Made by a program: the position numbers and the translations under genes. Below are positions 1-12,592 of a DNA stretch of 64,000 nucleotides, one piece after another; positions within the stretch are counted from its first letter, which is position 1, and every line of letters starts with the position of its first letter. Below the pieces are notes generated by a model. That model did not search any database. It was not told where the DNA came from and saw only the letters and a program-made list of their open reading frames with translations. The stretch is taken from the NCBI GenBank assembly GCA_028752905.1, contig JAQNBH010000069.1:310001-374000 (forward strand), written 5' to 3'. The stretch comes from Cladorhizidae sp. MBARI D1340-BT2. Taxonomy: Eukaryota; Porifera; Demospongiae; Poecilosclerida; Cladorhizidae.

Positions 1-3000
1 AGACCATCTAGTCATTATTCCTGATGACTAGAGCATCAGTTATTCTAGTCATTATCCTGATGACTAGAGCATCTAGTCATTATTCCTGATCGTCATTATT
101 CATGATGAAGGCTGGAGCATCTAGTCATTATTCCTTGATGAAGGCTAGAGCATCTAGTCCTTATTCCTGATGATGGCTAGAGCATCTAGTCATTAATCTC
201 CTGATGAAGGCTAGATTGTCTAGTCATTATTCCTGATGACTAGAGCATCTAGTCATTATTCCTGATAATTATTATTCCTGATGAAAGATGGAGCTTCTAG
301 TCATTATTCCTGATGAAGTCTAGTGTATTTAGACATTATTCCTGATGAAGGCTAGAGCATCTAGTCATTATTCCTTGATGAAGGCTAGAGCATCTAGTTA
401 TTATTCCTTGATGAAGGCTAGAGCATCTAGTCATTATTCCTGATGAAGGTCAGAGAATCTAGTCATTATTCCTGATGAAGGCTAGAGCACCTAGTCATTA
501 TTTATGATGAAGAGACTGGAGCATATAGTCAATATTCCTGATGAAGGCTAGATCATCTAGTCATTATTCCTGATGAAGGCTGGAGCATCTAGTCATTAAC
601 GCTGGAGCATCTAGTCATTATTCCTGATGAAGACTAGAGCATCTAGTCATTATTCCTGATGAAGGCTAGAGAATCTAGTAATTATTCCTGATGAAGGCTA
701 TAGTCATTATTCCTGATGAAGGCTAGAGCATCTTGTCATTATTCCAGGAGCATCTAGTCATTATTCCTGATGAAGGCTAAAGCATCTAGTCCTTATTCCT
801 GCTAGAGCATCTAGTCATTATTCCTGATGAAGGCTAGAGCATCTAGTCATTATTCTTGATGAAGGGAGGAGCATCTAGTCAATATTCCTGATGAACTAGA
901 GCATCTAGTCATTATTCCTGATGAAGGCTAGGCTACTGCATCTAGTCATTATTCCTGATGACTAGAGCATCTAGTCATTATTCCTGATAGTCATTATTCT
1001 TGATGAAGGCTGGAGCATCTAGTTATTATTCCTGATGAAGGCTAGAGCATCTAGTCATTATTCCTGATGAAGGCTAGAGCATCTAATCATTATTCCTGAT
1101 GAAGGCTAGAGCATCTAGTCATTATCCTGATGAAGGCCACAGCATCTAGTCATTATTCCTGATGAAGGCTTGAGCACCTAGTCATTATTCCTGATGAAGG
1201 CTAGAACACCTAGTCATTATTCCTGATGAAGGCTAGAGTACCTAGTCATTATTCATTGATGAAGGCTAGAGCATCTAGTCATTATTCCTGATGAAGGCTA
1301 GGCTACTGCATCTAGTCATTATTCCTGATGACTAGAGCATCTAGTCATTATTCCTGATAGTCATTATTCTTGATGAAGGATGGAGCATCTAGTCATTATT
1401 CCTGATGAAGGCTAGAGCATCTATTCATTATTCCTGATGAAGGCTAGAGCATCTAGTCATTATTCCTGATGAAGGCTAGAGCATCTAGTCATTATCCTGA
1501 TGAAGGCCACAGCATCTAGTCATTATTCCTGATGAAGGCTAGAGCACCTAGTCATTATTCCTGATGAAGGCTAGAACACCTAGTCATTATTCCTTATGAA
1601 CGCTAGAGTACCTAGTCATTATTCATTGATGAAGGCTAGAGCATCTAGTCATTATTCCTGATGAAGGTCAGAGCATCTAGTCATTTTTCCTGATGAAGGC
1701 TAGAGCATCTAGTCATTATTCCTGATGAAGGCTAGAGCATCTAGTCATTATTCCTGATGAAGACTAGAGCATCTAGTCATTATTCCTGATGAAGGCTAGA
1801 GCATCTAGTCATTATTCCTGATGAAGTCTAGAGCATCTAGTCATTATTCCTGATGAAGCTATAGCACCTAGTCATTATTCCTGATGAAGGCTGGAGCATC
1901 TAGTCAATATTCCTGATGATGGCTAGAGCATCTAGTCATTATTCCTGATTACTAGAGCATCTAGTCATTATTCCTGAAAGTTATGATTCCTGATAAAGGC
2001 TGGAGCATCTAGTCATTATTCTGATGAAGGCTAGAGCATTTAGTCATTACTCCTGATGAAGGCTAGAGCATCTAGTCATTATTCCTTGATGAAGGCTAGA
2101 GCATCTAGTTATTATTCCTTGATGAAGGCTAGAGCATCTAGTCATTATTCCTGATGAATGTCAGAGCATCCAGTCATTATTCTGATGAAGACTAGAGAAT
2201 TTAGTCATTATTCCTGATGAAGGCTAGAGCATCTAGTCATTATTCCTGATGAAGGCTAGAGCATCTAGTCATTATTCCTGATGAAGGCTAGAGCATCTAG
2301 TCATTATTCCTGATGAAGGCTAGAGCATCTAGTCATTATTCCTGATGAAGGCTAGAGCATCTAGTCATTATTCCTGATGAAGGCTAGAGCATCTAGTCAT
2401 TATTCCTGATGAAGGCTAGAGCATCTAGTCATTATTCCTGATGAAGGCTGGAGTATCTAGTCAATATTCCTGATGAAGGCTAGAGCATCTAGTCACTATT
2501 CCTAATGAAGGCTAGGCTAGACCATCTAGTCATTATTCCTGATGACTAGAGCATCAGTTATTCTAGTCATTATCCTGATGACTAGAGCATCTAGTCATTA
2601 TTCCTGATCGTCATTATTCATGATGAAGGCTGGAGCATCTAGTCATTATTCCTTGATGAAGGCTAGAGCATCTAGTCCTTATTCCTGATGATGGCTAGAG
2701 CATCTAGTCATTAGTCTCCTGATGAAGGCTAGATTGTCTAGTCATTATTCCTGATGACTAGAGCATCTAGTCATTATTCCTGATAATTATTATTCCTGAT
2801 GAAAGCTGGAGCTTCTAGTCATTATTCCTGATGAAGTCTAGTATATTTAGACATTATTCCTGATGAAGGCTAGAGCATCTAGTCATTATTCCTTGATGAA
2901 GGCTAGAGCATCTAGTTATTATTCCTTGATGAAGGCTAGAGCATCTAGTCATTATTCCTGATGAAGGTCAGAGAATCTAGTCATTATTCCTGATGAAGGC

Positions 3001-6000
3001 TAGAGCACCTAGTCATTATTTATGATGAAGAGACTGGAGCATATAGTCAATATTCCTGATGAAGGCTAGATCATCTAGTCATTATTCCTGATGAAGGCTG
3101 GAGCATCTAGTCATTAACGCTGGAGCATCTAGTCATTATTCCTGATGAAGACTAGAGCATCTAGTCATTATTCCTGATGAAGGCTAGAGAATCTAGTAAT
3201 TATTCCTGATGAAGGCTATAGTCATTATTCCTGATGAAGGCTAGAGCATCTTGTCATTATTCCAGGAGCATCTAGTCATTATTCCTGATGAAGGCTAAAG
3301 CATCTAGTCCTTATTCCTGCTAGAGCATCTAGTCATTATTCCTGATGAAGGCTAGAGCATCTAGTCATTATTCTTGATGAAGGGAGGAGCATCTAGTCAA
3401 TATTCCTGATGAACTAGAGCATCTAGTCATTATTCCTGATGAAGGCTAGGCTACTGCATCTAGTCATTATTCCTGATGACTAGAGCATCTAGTCATTATT
3501 CCTGATAGTCATTATTCTTGATGAAGGCTGGAGCATCTAGTTATTATTCCTGATGAAGGCTAGAGCATCTAGTCATTATTCCTGATGAAGGCTAGAGCAT
3601 CTAATCATTATTCCTGATGAAGGCTAGAGCATCTAGTCATTATCCTGATGAAGGCCACAGCATCTAGTCATTATTCCTGATGAAGGCTTGAGCACCTAGT
3701 CATTATTCCTGATGAAGGCTAGAACACCTAGTCATTATTCCTGATGAAGGCTAGAGTACCTAGTCATTATTCATTGATGAAGGCTAGAGCATCTAGTCAT
3801 TATTTGTGATGAAGGTCAGAGCATCTAGTCATTATTCCTGTTGAAGGCTAGAGCATCTAGTCATTATTCCTGATGAAGGCTAGAGCATCTAGTAATTATT
3901 CCTGATGAAGACTAGAGCATCTAGTCATTATTCCTGATGAAGACTAGAGCATCTAGTCATTATTCCTGATGAAGCTATAGCACCTAGTCATTATTCCTGA
4001 TGAAGGCTGGAGCATCTAGTCAATATTCCTGATGATGGATAGATCATCTAGTCATTAGTCCTGATGAAGGCTAGAGCATCTAGTCATTATTTGTGATGAA
4101 GGTCAGAGCATCTAGTCATTATTCCTGTTGAAGGTTAGAGCATCTAGTCATTATTCCTGATGAAGGCTAGAGCATCTAGTCATTATTCCTGATGAAGACT
4201 AGAGCATCTAGTCATTATTCCTGATGAAGACTAGAGCATCTAGTCATTATTCCTGATGAAGATATAGCACCTAGTCATTATTCCTGATGAAGGCTGGAGC
4301 ATCTAGTCAATATTCCTGATGATGGATAGAGCATCTAGTCATTAGTCCTGATGAAGGCTAGAGCATCTAGTCATTATTCCTGATTACTAGAGCATCTAGT
4401 CATTATTCCTGAAAGTTATGATTCCTGATAAAGGCTGGAGCATCTAGTCATTATTCTGATGAAGGCTAGAGCATTTAGTGATTATTCCTGTTGAAGGCTA
4501 GAGCATCTAGTCATTATTCCTTGATGAAGGCTAGAGCATCTAGTTATTATTCCTTGATGAAGGCTAGAGCATCTAGTCATTATTCCTGATGAAGGCTAGA
4601 GCATCTCATTATCCCTGATGAAGGCTAGAACACCTAGTCATTATTCCTGATGAAGGCTAGAGCATCTAGTCATTATTCCTGATGAAGGCTAGAGCATCTA
4701 GTCATTATTCCTGATGAAGGCTGAAGGCTAGAGCATCTAGTCATTATTCCTGATGAAGGCTAGAGCATCTAGTCATTATTCCTGATGAAGCTATAGCATC
4801 TAGTCATTATTCCTGATGAAGACTAGAGCATCAAGTCATTATTCCTGATGAAGGCTAGAGCATCTAGTCATTATTCCTGATGAAGGCTAGAGCATCTAGT
4901 CATTATTCCAGATGAAGGCTAGAGCATCTAGTCATTATCCCTGATGAAGGCTAGAGCATCTAGTCATTATTCCTGATGAAGGCTAGAGCATCTAGTCATT
5001 ATTCCTGATGAAGGCTAGAGCATCTAGTCATTATTCCTGATGAAGGCTGGAGTATCTAGTCATTATTCCTTGATGAAGGCTAGAGCATCTAGGTATTATT
5101 CCTTGATGAAGGCTAGAGCATCTAGTCATTATTCCTGATGAAGGTCAGAGCATCCAGTCATTATTCTGATGAAGGCTAGAGCATCTAGTCATTATTCCTG
5201 ATGAAGGCTAGAGCATCTAGTCATTATTCCTGAAAGTTATGATTCCTGATAAAGGCTGGAGCATCTAGTCATTATTATTATGAAGGCTAGAGCATTTAGT
5301 CATTATTCCTGATGAAGGCTAGAGCATCTAGTCATTATTCCTTGATGAAGGCTAGAGCATCTAGTTATTATTCCTTGATGAATGCTAGAGCATCTAGTCA
5401 TTATTCCTGATGAAGGTCAGAGCATCCAGTCATTATTCTGATGAAGACTAGAGAATTTAGTCATTATTCCTGATGAAGGCTAGAGCATCTAGTCATTATT
5501 CCTGATGAAGGCTAGAGCATCTAGTCATTATTCCTGATGAAGGCTAGAGCATCTAGTCATTATTCCTGATGAAGGCTAGAGCATCTAGTCATTATTCCAG
5601 ATGAAGGCTAGAGCATCTAGTCATTATTCCTGATGAAGGCTAGAGCATCTAGTCATTATTCCTGATGAAGGCTAGAGCATCTAGTCATTATTCCTGATGA
5701 AGGCTAGAGCATCTAGTCATTATTCCTGATGAAGGCTGGAGTATCTAGTCATTATTCCTTGATGAAGGCTAGAGCATCTAGTTATTATTCCTTGATGAAG
5801 GCTAGAGCATCTAGTCATTATTCCTGATGAAGGTCAGAGCATCCAGTCATTATTCTGATGAAGGCTAGAGAATTTAGTCATTATTCCTGATGATGGCTAG
5901 AGCATCTAGTCATTATTCCTGATGAAGGCTAGAGCATCTAGTCATTATTTCTGATGAAGGCTAGAGCATCTAGTCATTATTCCTGATGAAGGCTAGAGCA

Positions 6001-8690
6001 TCTAGTCATTATTCCTGATGAAGGCTAGAGCATCTAGTCATTATTCCTGATGAAGGTCAGAGAATCTAGTCATTATTCCTGATGAAGGCTAGAGCACCTA
6101 GTCATTATTTATGATGAAGAGACTGGAGCATATAGTCAATATTCCTGATGAAGGCTAGATCATCTAGTCATTATTCCTGATGAAGGCTGGAGCATCTAGT
6201 CATTAAAGCTGGAGCATCTAGTCATTATTCCTGATGAAGACTAGAGCATCTAGTCATTATTCCTGATGAAGGCTAGAGAATCTAGTAATTATTCCTGATG
6301 AAGGCTATAGTCATTATTCCTGATGAAGGCTAGAGCATCTTGTCATTATTCCTGGAGCATCTAGTCATTATCCCTGATGAAGGCTAGAGCATCAAGTCAT
6401 TATTCCTGCTAGAGCATCTAGACTCATTATTCCTGATGAAGGCTAGAGCATCTAGTCATTATTCCTGATGAAGGCTAGAGCATCTAGTCATTATTCCTGA
6501 TGAAGGGAGGAGCATCTAGTCAATATTCCTGATGAACTAGAGCATCTAGTCATTATTCCTGATGAAGGCTAGGCTACTGCATCTAGTCATTATTCCTGAT
6601 GACTAGAGCATCTAGTCATTATTCCTGATAGTCATTATTTTTGATGAAGGCTGGAGCATTTAGTCATTATTCCTGATGAAGGCTAGAGCATCTAGTCATT
6701 ATTCCTGATGAAGGCTAGAGCATCTAGTCATTATTCCTGATGAAGGCTAGAGCATCTAGTCATTATCCTGATGAAGGCCACAGCATCTAGTCATTATTCC
6801 TGATGAAGGCTAGAGCACCTACTCATTATTCCTGATGAAGGCTAGAACACCTAGTCATTATTCCTGATGAAGGCTAGAGTACCTAGTCATTATTCATTGA
6901 TGAAGGCTAGAGCATCTAGTCATTATTCCTGATGAAGGTCAGAGCATCTAGTCATTTTTCCGGATGAAGGCTAGAGCATCTAGTCATTATTCCTGATGAA
7001 GGCTAGAGCATCTAGTTATTATTCCTTGATGAAGGCTAGAGCATCTAGTCATTATTCCTGATGAAGGTCAGAGCATCCAGTCATTATTCTGATGAAGACT
7101 AGAGAATTTAGTCATTATTCCTGATGAAGGCTAGAGCATCTAGTCATTATTCCTGATGAAGGCTAGAGCATCTAGTCATTATTCCTGATGAAGGCTAGAG
7201 CATCTAGTCATTATTCCTGATGAAGGCTAGAGCATCTAGTCATTATTCCAGATGAATGCTAGAGCATCTAGTCATTATTCCTGATGAAGGCTAGAGCATC
7301 TAGTCATTATTCCTGATGAAGGCTAGAGCATCTAGTCATTATTCCTGATGAAGGCTAGAGCATCTAGTCATTATTCCTGATGAAGGCTGGAGTATCTAGT
7401 CATTATTCCTTGATGAAGGCTAGAGCATCTAGTTATTATTCCTTGATGAAGGCTATAGCATCTAGTCATTATTCCTGATGAAGGTCAGAGCATCCAGTCA
7501 TTATTCTGATGAAGGCTAGAGAATTTAGTCATTATTCCTGATGAAGGCTAGAGCATCTAGTCATTATTCCTGATGAAGGCTAGAGCATCTAGTCATTATT
7601 CCTGATGAAGGCTAGAGCATCTAGTCATTATTCCTGATGAAGGCTAGAGCATCTAGTCATTATTCCTGATGAAGGCTAGAGCATCTAGTCATTATTCCTG
7701 ATGAAGGTCAGAGAATCTAGTCATTATTCCTGATGAAGGCTAGAGCACCTAGTCATTATTTATGATGAAGAGACTGGAGCATATAGTCAATATTCCTGAT
7801 GAAGGCTAGAGCATCTAGTCATTATTCCTGATGAAGGCTGGAGCATCTAGTCATTAACGCTGGAGCATCTAGTCATTATTCCTGATGAAGACTAGAGCAT
7901 CTAGTCATTATTCCTGATGAAGGCTAGAGCATCTTGTCATTATTCCTGGAGCATCTAGTCATTATCCCTGATGAAGGCTAGAGCATCAAGTCATTATTCC
8001 TGCTAGAGCATCTAGTCTCATTATTCCTGATGAAGGCTAGAGCATCTAGTCATTATTCCTGATGAAGGCTAGAGCATCTTCATTATTCCTGATGAAGGGA
8101 GGAGCATCTAGTCAATATTCCTGATGAACTAGAGCATCTAGTCATTATTCCTGATTAAGGCTAGGCTACTGCATCTAGTCATTATTCCTGATGACTAGAG
8201 CATCTAGTCATTATTCCTGATAGTCATTATTTTTGATGAAGGCTGGAGCATCTAGTCATTATTCCTGATGAAGGCTAGAGCATCTAGTCATTATTCCTGA
8301 TGAAGGCTAGAGCATCTAGTCATTATTCCTGATGAAGGCTAGAGCATCTAGTCATTATCCTGATGAAGGCCACAGCATCTAGTCATTATTCCTGATGAAG
8401 GCTAGAGCACCTAGTCATTATTCCTGATGAAGGCTAGAACACCTAGTCATTATTCCTGATGAAGGCTAGAGCATCTAGTCATTATTCCTGATGAAGGTCA
8501 GAGCATCTAGTCATTTTTCCGGATGAAGGCTAGAGCATCTAGTCATTATTCCTGATGAAGGCTAGAGCACCTAGTCATTATTCCTGATGAAGACTAGAGC
8601 ATCAAGTCATTATTCCTGATGAAGGCTAGAGCATCTAGTCATTATTCCTGATGAAGTCTAGAGCATCTAGTCATTATTACTGATGAAGGC
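1..8690. repeat. 32-bp-period satellite array with higher-order structure
   Basis: The consensus monomer is 32 bp and consists of ggctagagcat followed by ctagtcattattcctgatga and a final a. Roughly 270 monomers fit, with many 1-13 bp deletions and point variants. CTAG occurs about twice per monomer. The period is not a multiple of three and the monomer contains TAG, so every frame is closed and no coding role is possible. Variant landmarks recur in order, showing higher-order repeats: 1-1283 reappears at 2519-3803 (shift 2518), and markers at 5598, 6118 and 6572 reappear at 7248, 7769 and 8164 (shift about 1.59-1.65 kb). The array runs off the left edge of the window and ends abruptly near 8690 against unique sequence. 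Confidence 0.97.
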
Positions 8691-8806
8691 ATGAATATAG
8701 GTTAGATTAGACTGTTTTTAGCTAGACAGCTGGAATCTGCATGCATTGTAGTATTTTATGGTACAAAAAAGAAAAATATGTTGTTTTTTTAAATTTCCCT
8801 GGAAGA

Positions 8807-8950
8807 TTACCTTAAGAGAGATGACTCTGAAACAGATAGTGGAAGGTCGTTAACATATATAATGAATAACAGAGGTTCAAGTATACTTCCTTGGGGGACT
8901 CCTGAAGCACAGACAATATCCAGTTGCTGCTCTGTTATCAAGAGCCTTGT
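8807..8950 (-). pseudogene. Non-LTR reverse transcriptase palm fragment
   Basis: Read on the minus strand, about 45 codons are open and contain the motif ASGVPQGSILEPLLFIIYVN followed by DLP. This is the classic block of LINE-type reverse transcriptases that sits between the first catalytic Asp and the YxDD box. The frame is closed by TGA just upstream and TAA just downstream, and no YxDD or endonuclease domain follows. It is a scrap, not a gene. It abuts a duplicated segment that is shared with 26.3 kb. Confidence 0.75.
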
Positions 8951-9655
8951 AGAGGATCAGCTACAAACACTTTCAAATGTGTGGTAACATTTCCACATGA
9001 TAAATGGAGGAGTAATCAAATGCTACTCTATTGCTACAAGTAGAATCCAACAAATTGCAGAGATTTCCTGTAGGTCCTCTTTATTCTTAGAAGAAGATTC
9101 TCAGTAAACAAACAGAGTGTTAACTATTATAATGTACTAAAAATAAATACAGCTGCATATAATTATGTAAGTTAGCTAAAGGTTTTTATACACTTGCAGA
9201 AGTCTTACAATTATTATAAATAAGGTTGCAGAGTATTAAGCTGTAGCACAGTACAAACAATGTTAGATGAAGAGGGTAATTTTTTAGTTGAGGCCACCAG
9301 CTCCAAGCTGGCTACATCAGGAGGTTTTCCATTGCCACCAGAGCATGTGCTAATGCACCTTCTGTATCTAAACTTTTCTTTCCACAGAGTGAGCCTTTCA
9401 TGAAAGCAATTGACCACTCACCTCTTTGCAGAGAAAGCATGTATCTGCTGCACCAGCTCAGCCAGACTCAAAGTCAAGCACATGCAAACATGTACTCTCA
9501 CATGCACACCCACATGACATTTCTGTTGATGCTCCTTATTCTTGTGCCTCGCTGGAGACAGCCATGGGATTCTTATAATAGCAAAATTATGAGCAATGGA
9601 CAAACTGTATGCAAGTTACACTATCACAAGGAAGGAAAAGTAACATATCAGACTA
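8941..9655. repeat. Dispersed segmental duplicate, copy 1 (partner 26330-27003)
   Basis: About 700 bp aligns colinearly with 26330-27003 through many small indels. Shared anchors include gaggatcagctaca, caaatgctactctattgcta, ggttgcagagtattaagctg and ggattcttataatagcaaaa. On the plus strand both copies hold a good splice-acceptor-like string (pyrimidines then ccacag) followed by an open stretch reading EPFMKA-DHS-LCR, where the dashes differ between copies. In this copy the stretch continues open to 9822 with no family recognised; in the partner it hits TAG early. It could be a piece of an unrecognised transposon or an old exon duplication. Confidence 0.8.
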
Positions 9656-10376
9656 AGTGTTTCAGGATTAATCTTAGGATGCGTCTCCAGTTTATTTTGC
9701 ATGGATCAGATTCAGAGCTTATTGCAAGAGCATTGGCTGCAGCGTATAAGCCACAGTCTGTGGTGTTGGTCAGCTGCTGGACACTCATCATCTCATTAGT
9801 CATTTTTTACCCTCTTGTGTGAAGAACAGCACATATAAGCTTTGCAGGACTTGTAAAGACAAGAGATGTGAGCTAAGATTAGGACTACAGCCTTTTTGTG
9901 GAGATACGCCCCTGAACCTTGTCCTCCAAGGATAGTGTGTGTGTGAGGTGTGGGTGGGGAAGGGAATGCATTTATTCAAAAATTCCATGATTGTTTCCCC
10001 CCAGAACTTGAAATTGGTTCCTAGCCTGATTTGACTGGTGGCAGTCCATGGACAGCTGTAGTGCAGTGACTGGGCGACCCATGCATTACCACATTTGTAT
10101 ATAGAGATTACCACATTATTCAATACCTAACATTATACTCATGGGTTTGCCTGCTCTGTCATCAAGGACAGTCCCTTGATGATGGCAGAGGGTTTTTATG
10201 AATCTCATGGGATTGGCACTTGCCCCCACTCAACTATTTTATTATGTCAAGTTCAATGTTGGTGTCAAATTATGCTCCTCCAACAAAGTAACTATCTCAT
10301 ATATAGCCACCAACTTTTTCAAAATACCTTCAGGGATAAAAACACTTATACAAATATTTGCATGCCTATTTTATAA
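9656..10376. other. Unassigned sequence with a small hairpin
   Basis: No gene is recognised. There is a short TG-rich run near 9930-9960. A near-palindrome lies at about 10153-10190, with arms ctctgtcatcaagg and ccttgatgatggcagag. The open frames present are short and show no familiar motif. Confidence 0.4.
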
Positions 10377-10399
10377 TTAGCAGCACTCCCTTTCACAAT

Positions 10400-10745
10400 C
10401 ATAAAATAGTAGAATAGTGCTGACCTTTTTCCTTGGTATATATATATATTCCTGTACAGTGACATTATAGCCCTCCAGACAATTTTGGGCAGAGAATTCT
10501 GAGGTGAAGAAGCCAGCTGAAATAGCAAACTGATGTAATAGCCTATTAGGATAGTCGTACATGTGTACTAGTAGCTCTTCGCTGGCCTCTGTCCTGGGAG
10601 TGACCCATCGAAGGTTTATTGCAGTAGCTTCCAGAGACTCGGCATTTTATCTTTGACACCTCACCCTCACAATAATTTTGCCTGGACGGCAACAGTTAGT
10701 CTTGTCCACAGCTAGTACAGGAGAATAAACCTTCCTCCTAGCTAA
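10400..10745 (-). pseudogene. Unidentified coding remnant downstream of the OTU pseudogene
   Basis: On the minus strand one frame stays open for about 115 codons apart from a single TAA near 10654. It includes VYSPVLAVDKTNCC, an ATAINLRWVTPR segment, and HMYDYPNRLLHQFAISAGFF. The composition (aromatics, Trp, Cys, few low-complexity runs) looks like real protein rather than chance. I do not recognise the family. It lies just 3' of, and on the same strand as, the OTU pseudogene, so the two may belong to one dead element or gene. Confidence 0.4.
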
Positions 10746-10844
10746 TATTGGCCATCACTCACTGCATCTTAGCTAAATTCTCCCCACCAACCATGTACAT
10801 TGCATCTTTTTCTCAATTAATAAAACATAAAAAATATCAAAAGG

Positions 10845-11403
10845 TTACTCTTTGAGAAGAGTTAGATCTACTGTCTGAGAAGTATTCTGTACGAGATGAG
10901 GAGGGGCGAGCAAATTTCTTTCCTTGAAAAGAGGCAGAACACTACTGTAGTAACAATTATTTTCATATGTGATCTCTATCCAGCTCTTACACTCCATTAA
11001 TTTTTGAAAACCACTTTGTGCAATGTCCATGGGAATCTGTATGGAGCCTTTTATAGGTGTGAATCTGGTCCATCTGCACTCGCCTTTGACTAAAGAATCA
11101 GTAACCACATATATAGGTGTCCACTTGAAACAGTGTTGAGGCAGTAACAAGCTCGAGTTGTGTCCCCCATGATCCCAATCTGCTTGCTGTGTCTAGATGT
11201 TCTTTCAGTCTCGCCTCTTGTGACTTCTGCAAGATGTCCCTGGGAGTGGAAGTAACCCATGATTTGAACAATTCCATATTTTAAGCAACAAATTGCACTA
11301 AAGTAGCTCGCAGATTGCTGTGTTGCTCTGGATCATTCGTAAGTTGTTTTGAAAGTGCCCTGTATTGGCAATTACCATCTGCTTGCATAGGATCCAATTT
11401 GCA
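10845..11403 (-). pseudogene. OTU-like cysteine protease domain, inactivated
   Basis: OTU domains are papain-fold deubiquitinase-type proteases, also carried by many invertebrate retroelements. On the minus strand the catalytic Cys loop reads PMQADGNCQYRALS, followed by the HSNLRATLVQFV helix. A TAA at 11281-11283 interrupts the frame, which then continues without shift through LGSWGTQLELVTASTLFQ, matching the WG-x-x-x-E-L block of the family. Near 11110-11125 the frame shifts and reads VVTDSLVKGECRWTRFTPI, then ends with NNCYYSSV. In active members the last block carries the catalytic His (HYxSV); here that position is Tyr. One nonsense codon, one frameshift and loss of the His make it a clear pseudogene. 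Confidence 0.8.
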
Positions 11404-11489
11404 TCCATGTATATAGAACCAGAAAGCTCGCCATAGCACTCCCCTATTAGACAATATACATAACAGTATTAGACCATTCAAAGTTAATT

Positions 11490-12280
11490 CCTGTCAAACT
11501 GGATGTGAAATTTTACCCTGGGTGCATGGACAGTCATAAACATTTTAGTGGGTTTCTAGGCAACTCTAACACGTCACTGTAGTTGCTAAGGATCCAAATG
11601 AAGCTGCTATTCTAAGATGCAGTGGTCTGGTCTAAGGTGTGTATTACCTATGTGCATGCACTGGAAGACTATATATAACTTTGTGGGGTGACCTAACCTT
11701 GGATTTGTTTGGAAGGTGTCCACGAACTCATTAATTAATCATGAGCTGTATATTTAGGACTATAACTTTGTTTTTGTTTACCTGCTAACCTAGATGTTGT
11801 TACCAAAAGATTGCTTGCTTGCTTGGAGTACTTTCAAATGATATACTCTATAAGTATTTTTGAGCAAGTAGGGGGTGGGGACCCCCAAAAAGTCTGAACA
11901 TCACTGTGCATTTCCACCCCCCCCCCCTACTCAGGAGTACACCCAAACCACATCAGAATTGTGGCCAGACTTGTTCAATCACAAAATTGTGTGATAAACA
12001 CCCGAGCCCTAAGGGAGGGTTTCGTGCTAAAGGACCTATTTCAGAAAATTAATGCTTTACCTCGTAATTATACTGGGAAGGTCTCTGTATTAGTTAATAA
12101 CGAACTCTCAGTAGACATTTTAAAATTTGAATGCCCTTCTCAAGAATCAACTTGAATTGACATTTCGACTATAATTATATATATCTTAGATCGCCGGTGG
12201 CACGCCAATTGAATTTACTCTAACGCGCTGGTGGCGTATATACACGCTCCTAAATTTTTATTTAACGTTTGTTGCGTAGC
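11490..12280. other. Intergenic sequence without a recognised gene
   Basis: It holds a C-homopolymer near 11922-11931 and TA-rich patches (for example tatatataact near 11674). A 64-codon plus-strand frame at 11961-12155 has no recognisable motif and I do not call it. Nothing else could be supported. Confidence 0.4.
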
Positions 12281-12281
12281 T

Positions 12282-12592
12282 GCTTATTCTTACAGCTGCA
12301 CTTTGTATTTTATCTGAGAGATCTGTTCTTGTTCTTTTGAGAAAGTATACCGATAGCTAGCTGGCTGTTGTGTTTTTTTGTTGAAGTAGGCAAGTACATT
12401 GAAGTGCGTTATAATTGATTTACATTAGCGGTTATTGGTTTATTGCCTATTCTTACAGCTGCACTTCGTAGTTGATCTGAGAGATCTGTTATTCTTCTTT
12501 TGACATAGGATACAGACAGCTAGCTGGCTGTTGTGTTTTGTTTTTAGATATTCTTTGAAGTAGGCAAGTACACTGAAGTGAGTTACAAATGA
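12282..12592. repeat. Two diverged tandem copies of about 145-bp
   Basis: A block beginning ttcttacagctgcact, passing through gatctgagagatctgtt-like and agctagctggctgttgtgtt, and ending gtaggcaagtaca-tgaagtg occurs at about 12285-12410 and again at about 12448-12585. The second copy runs directly into the start codon at 12589, so it forms the 5' flank of the piggyBac-like ORF. Confidence 0.8.

Noticed and set aside
1..8690. CRISPR array
   Set aside because: The 32-bp period could suggest repeats, but there are no unique spacers between units, the context is eukaryotic transposons, and no cas-like genes are present.
9400..9822. 140-codon plus-strand gene
   Set aside because: The open stretch begins inside a duplicated segment whose partner is stopped early, and no family motif is seen; it is recorded only as part of the segmental duplicate.
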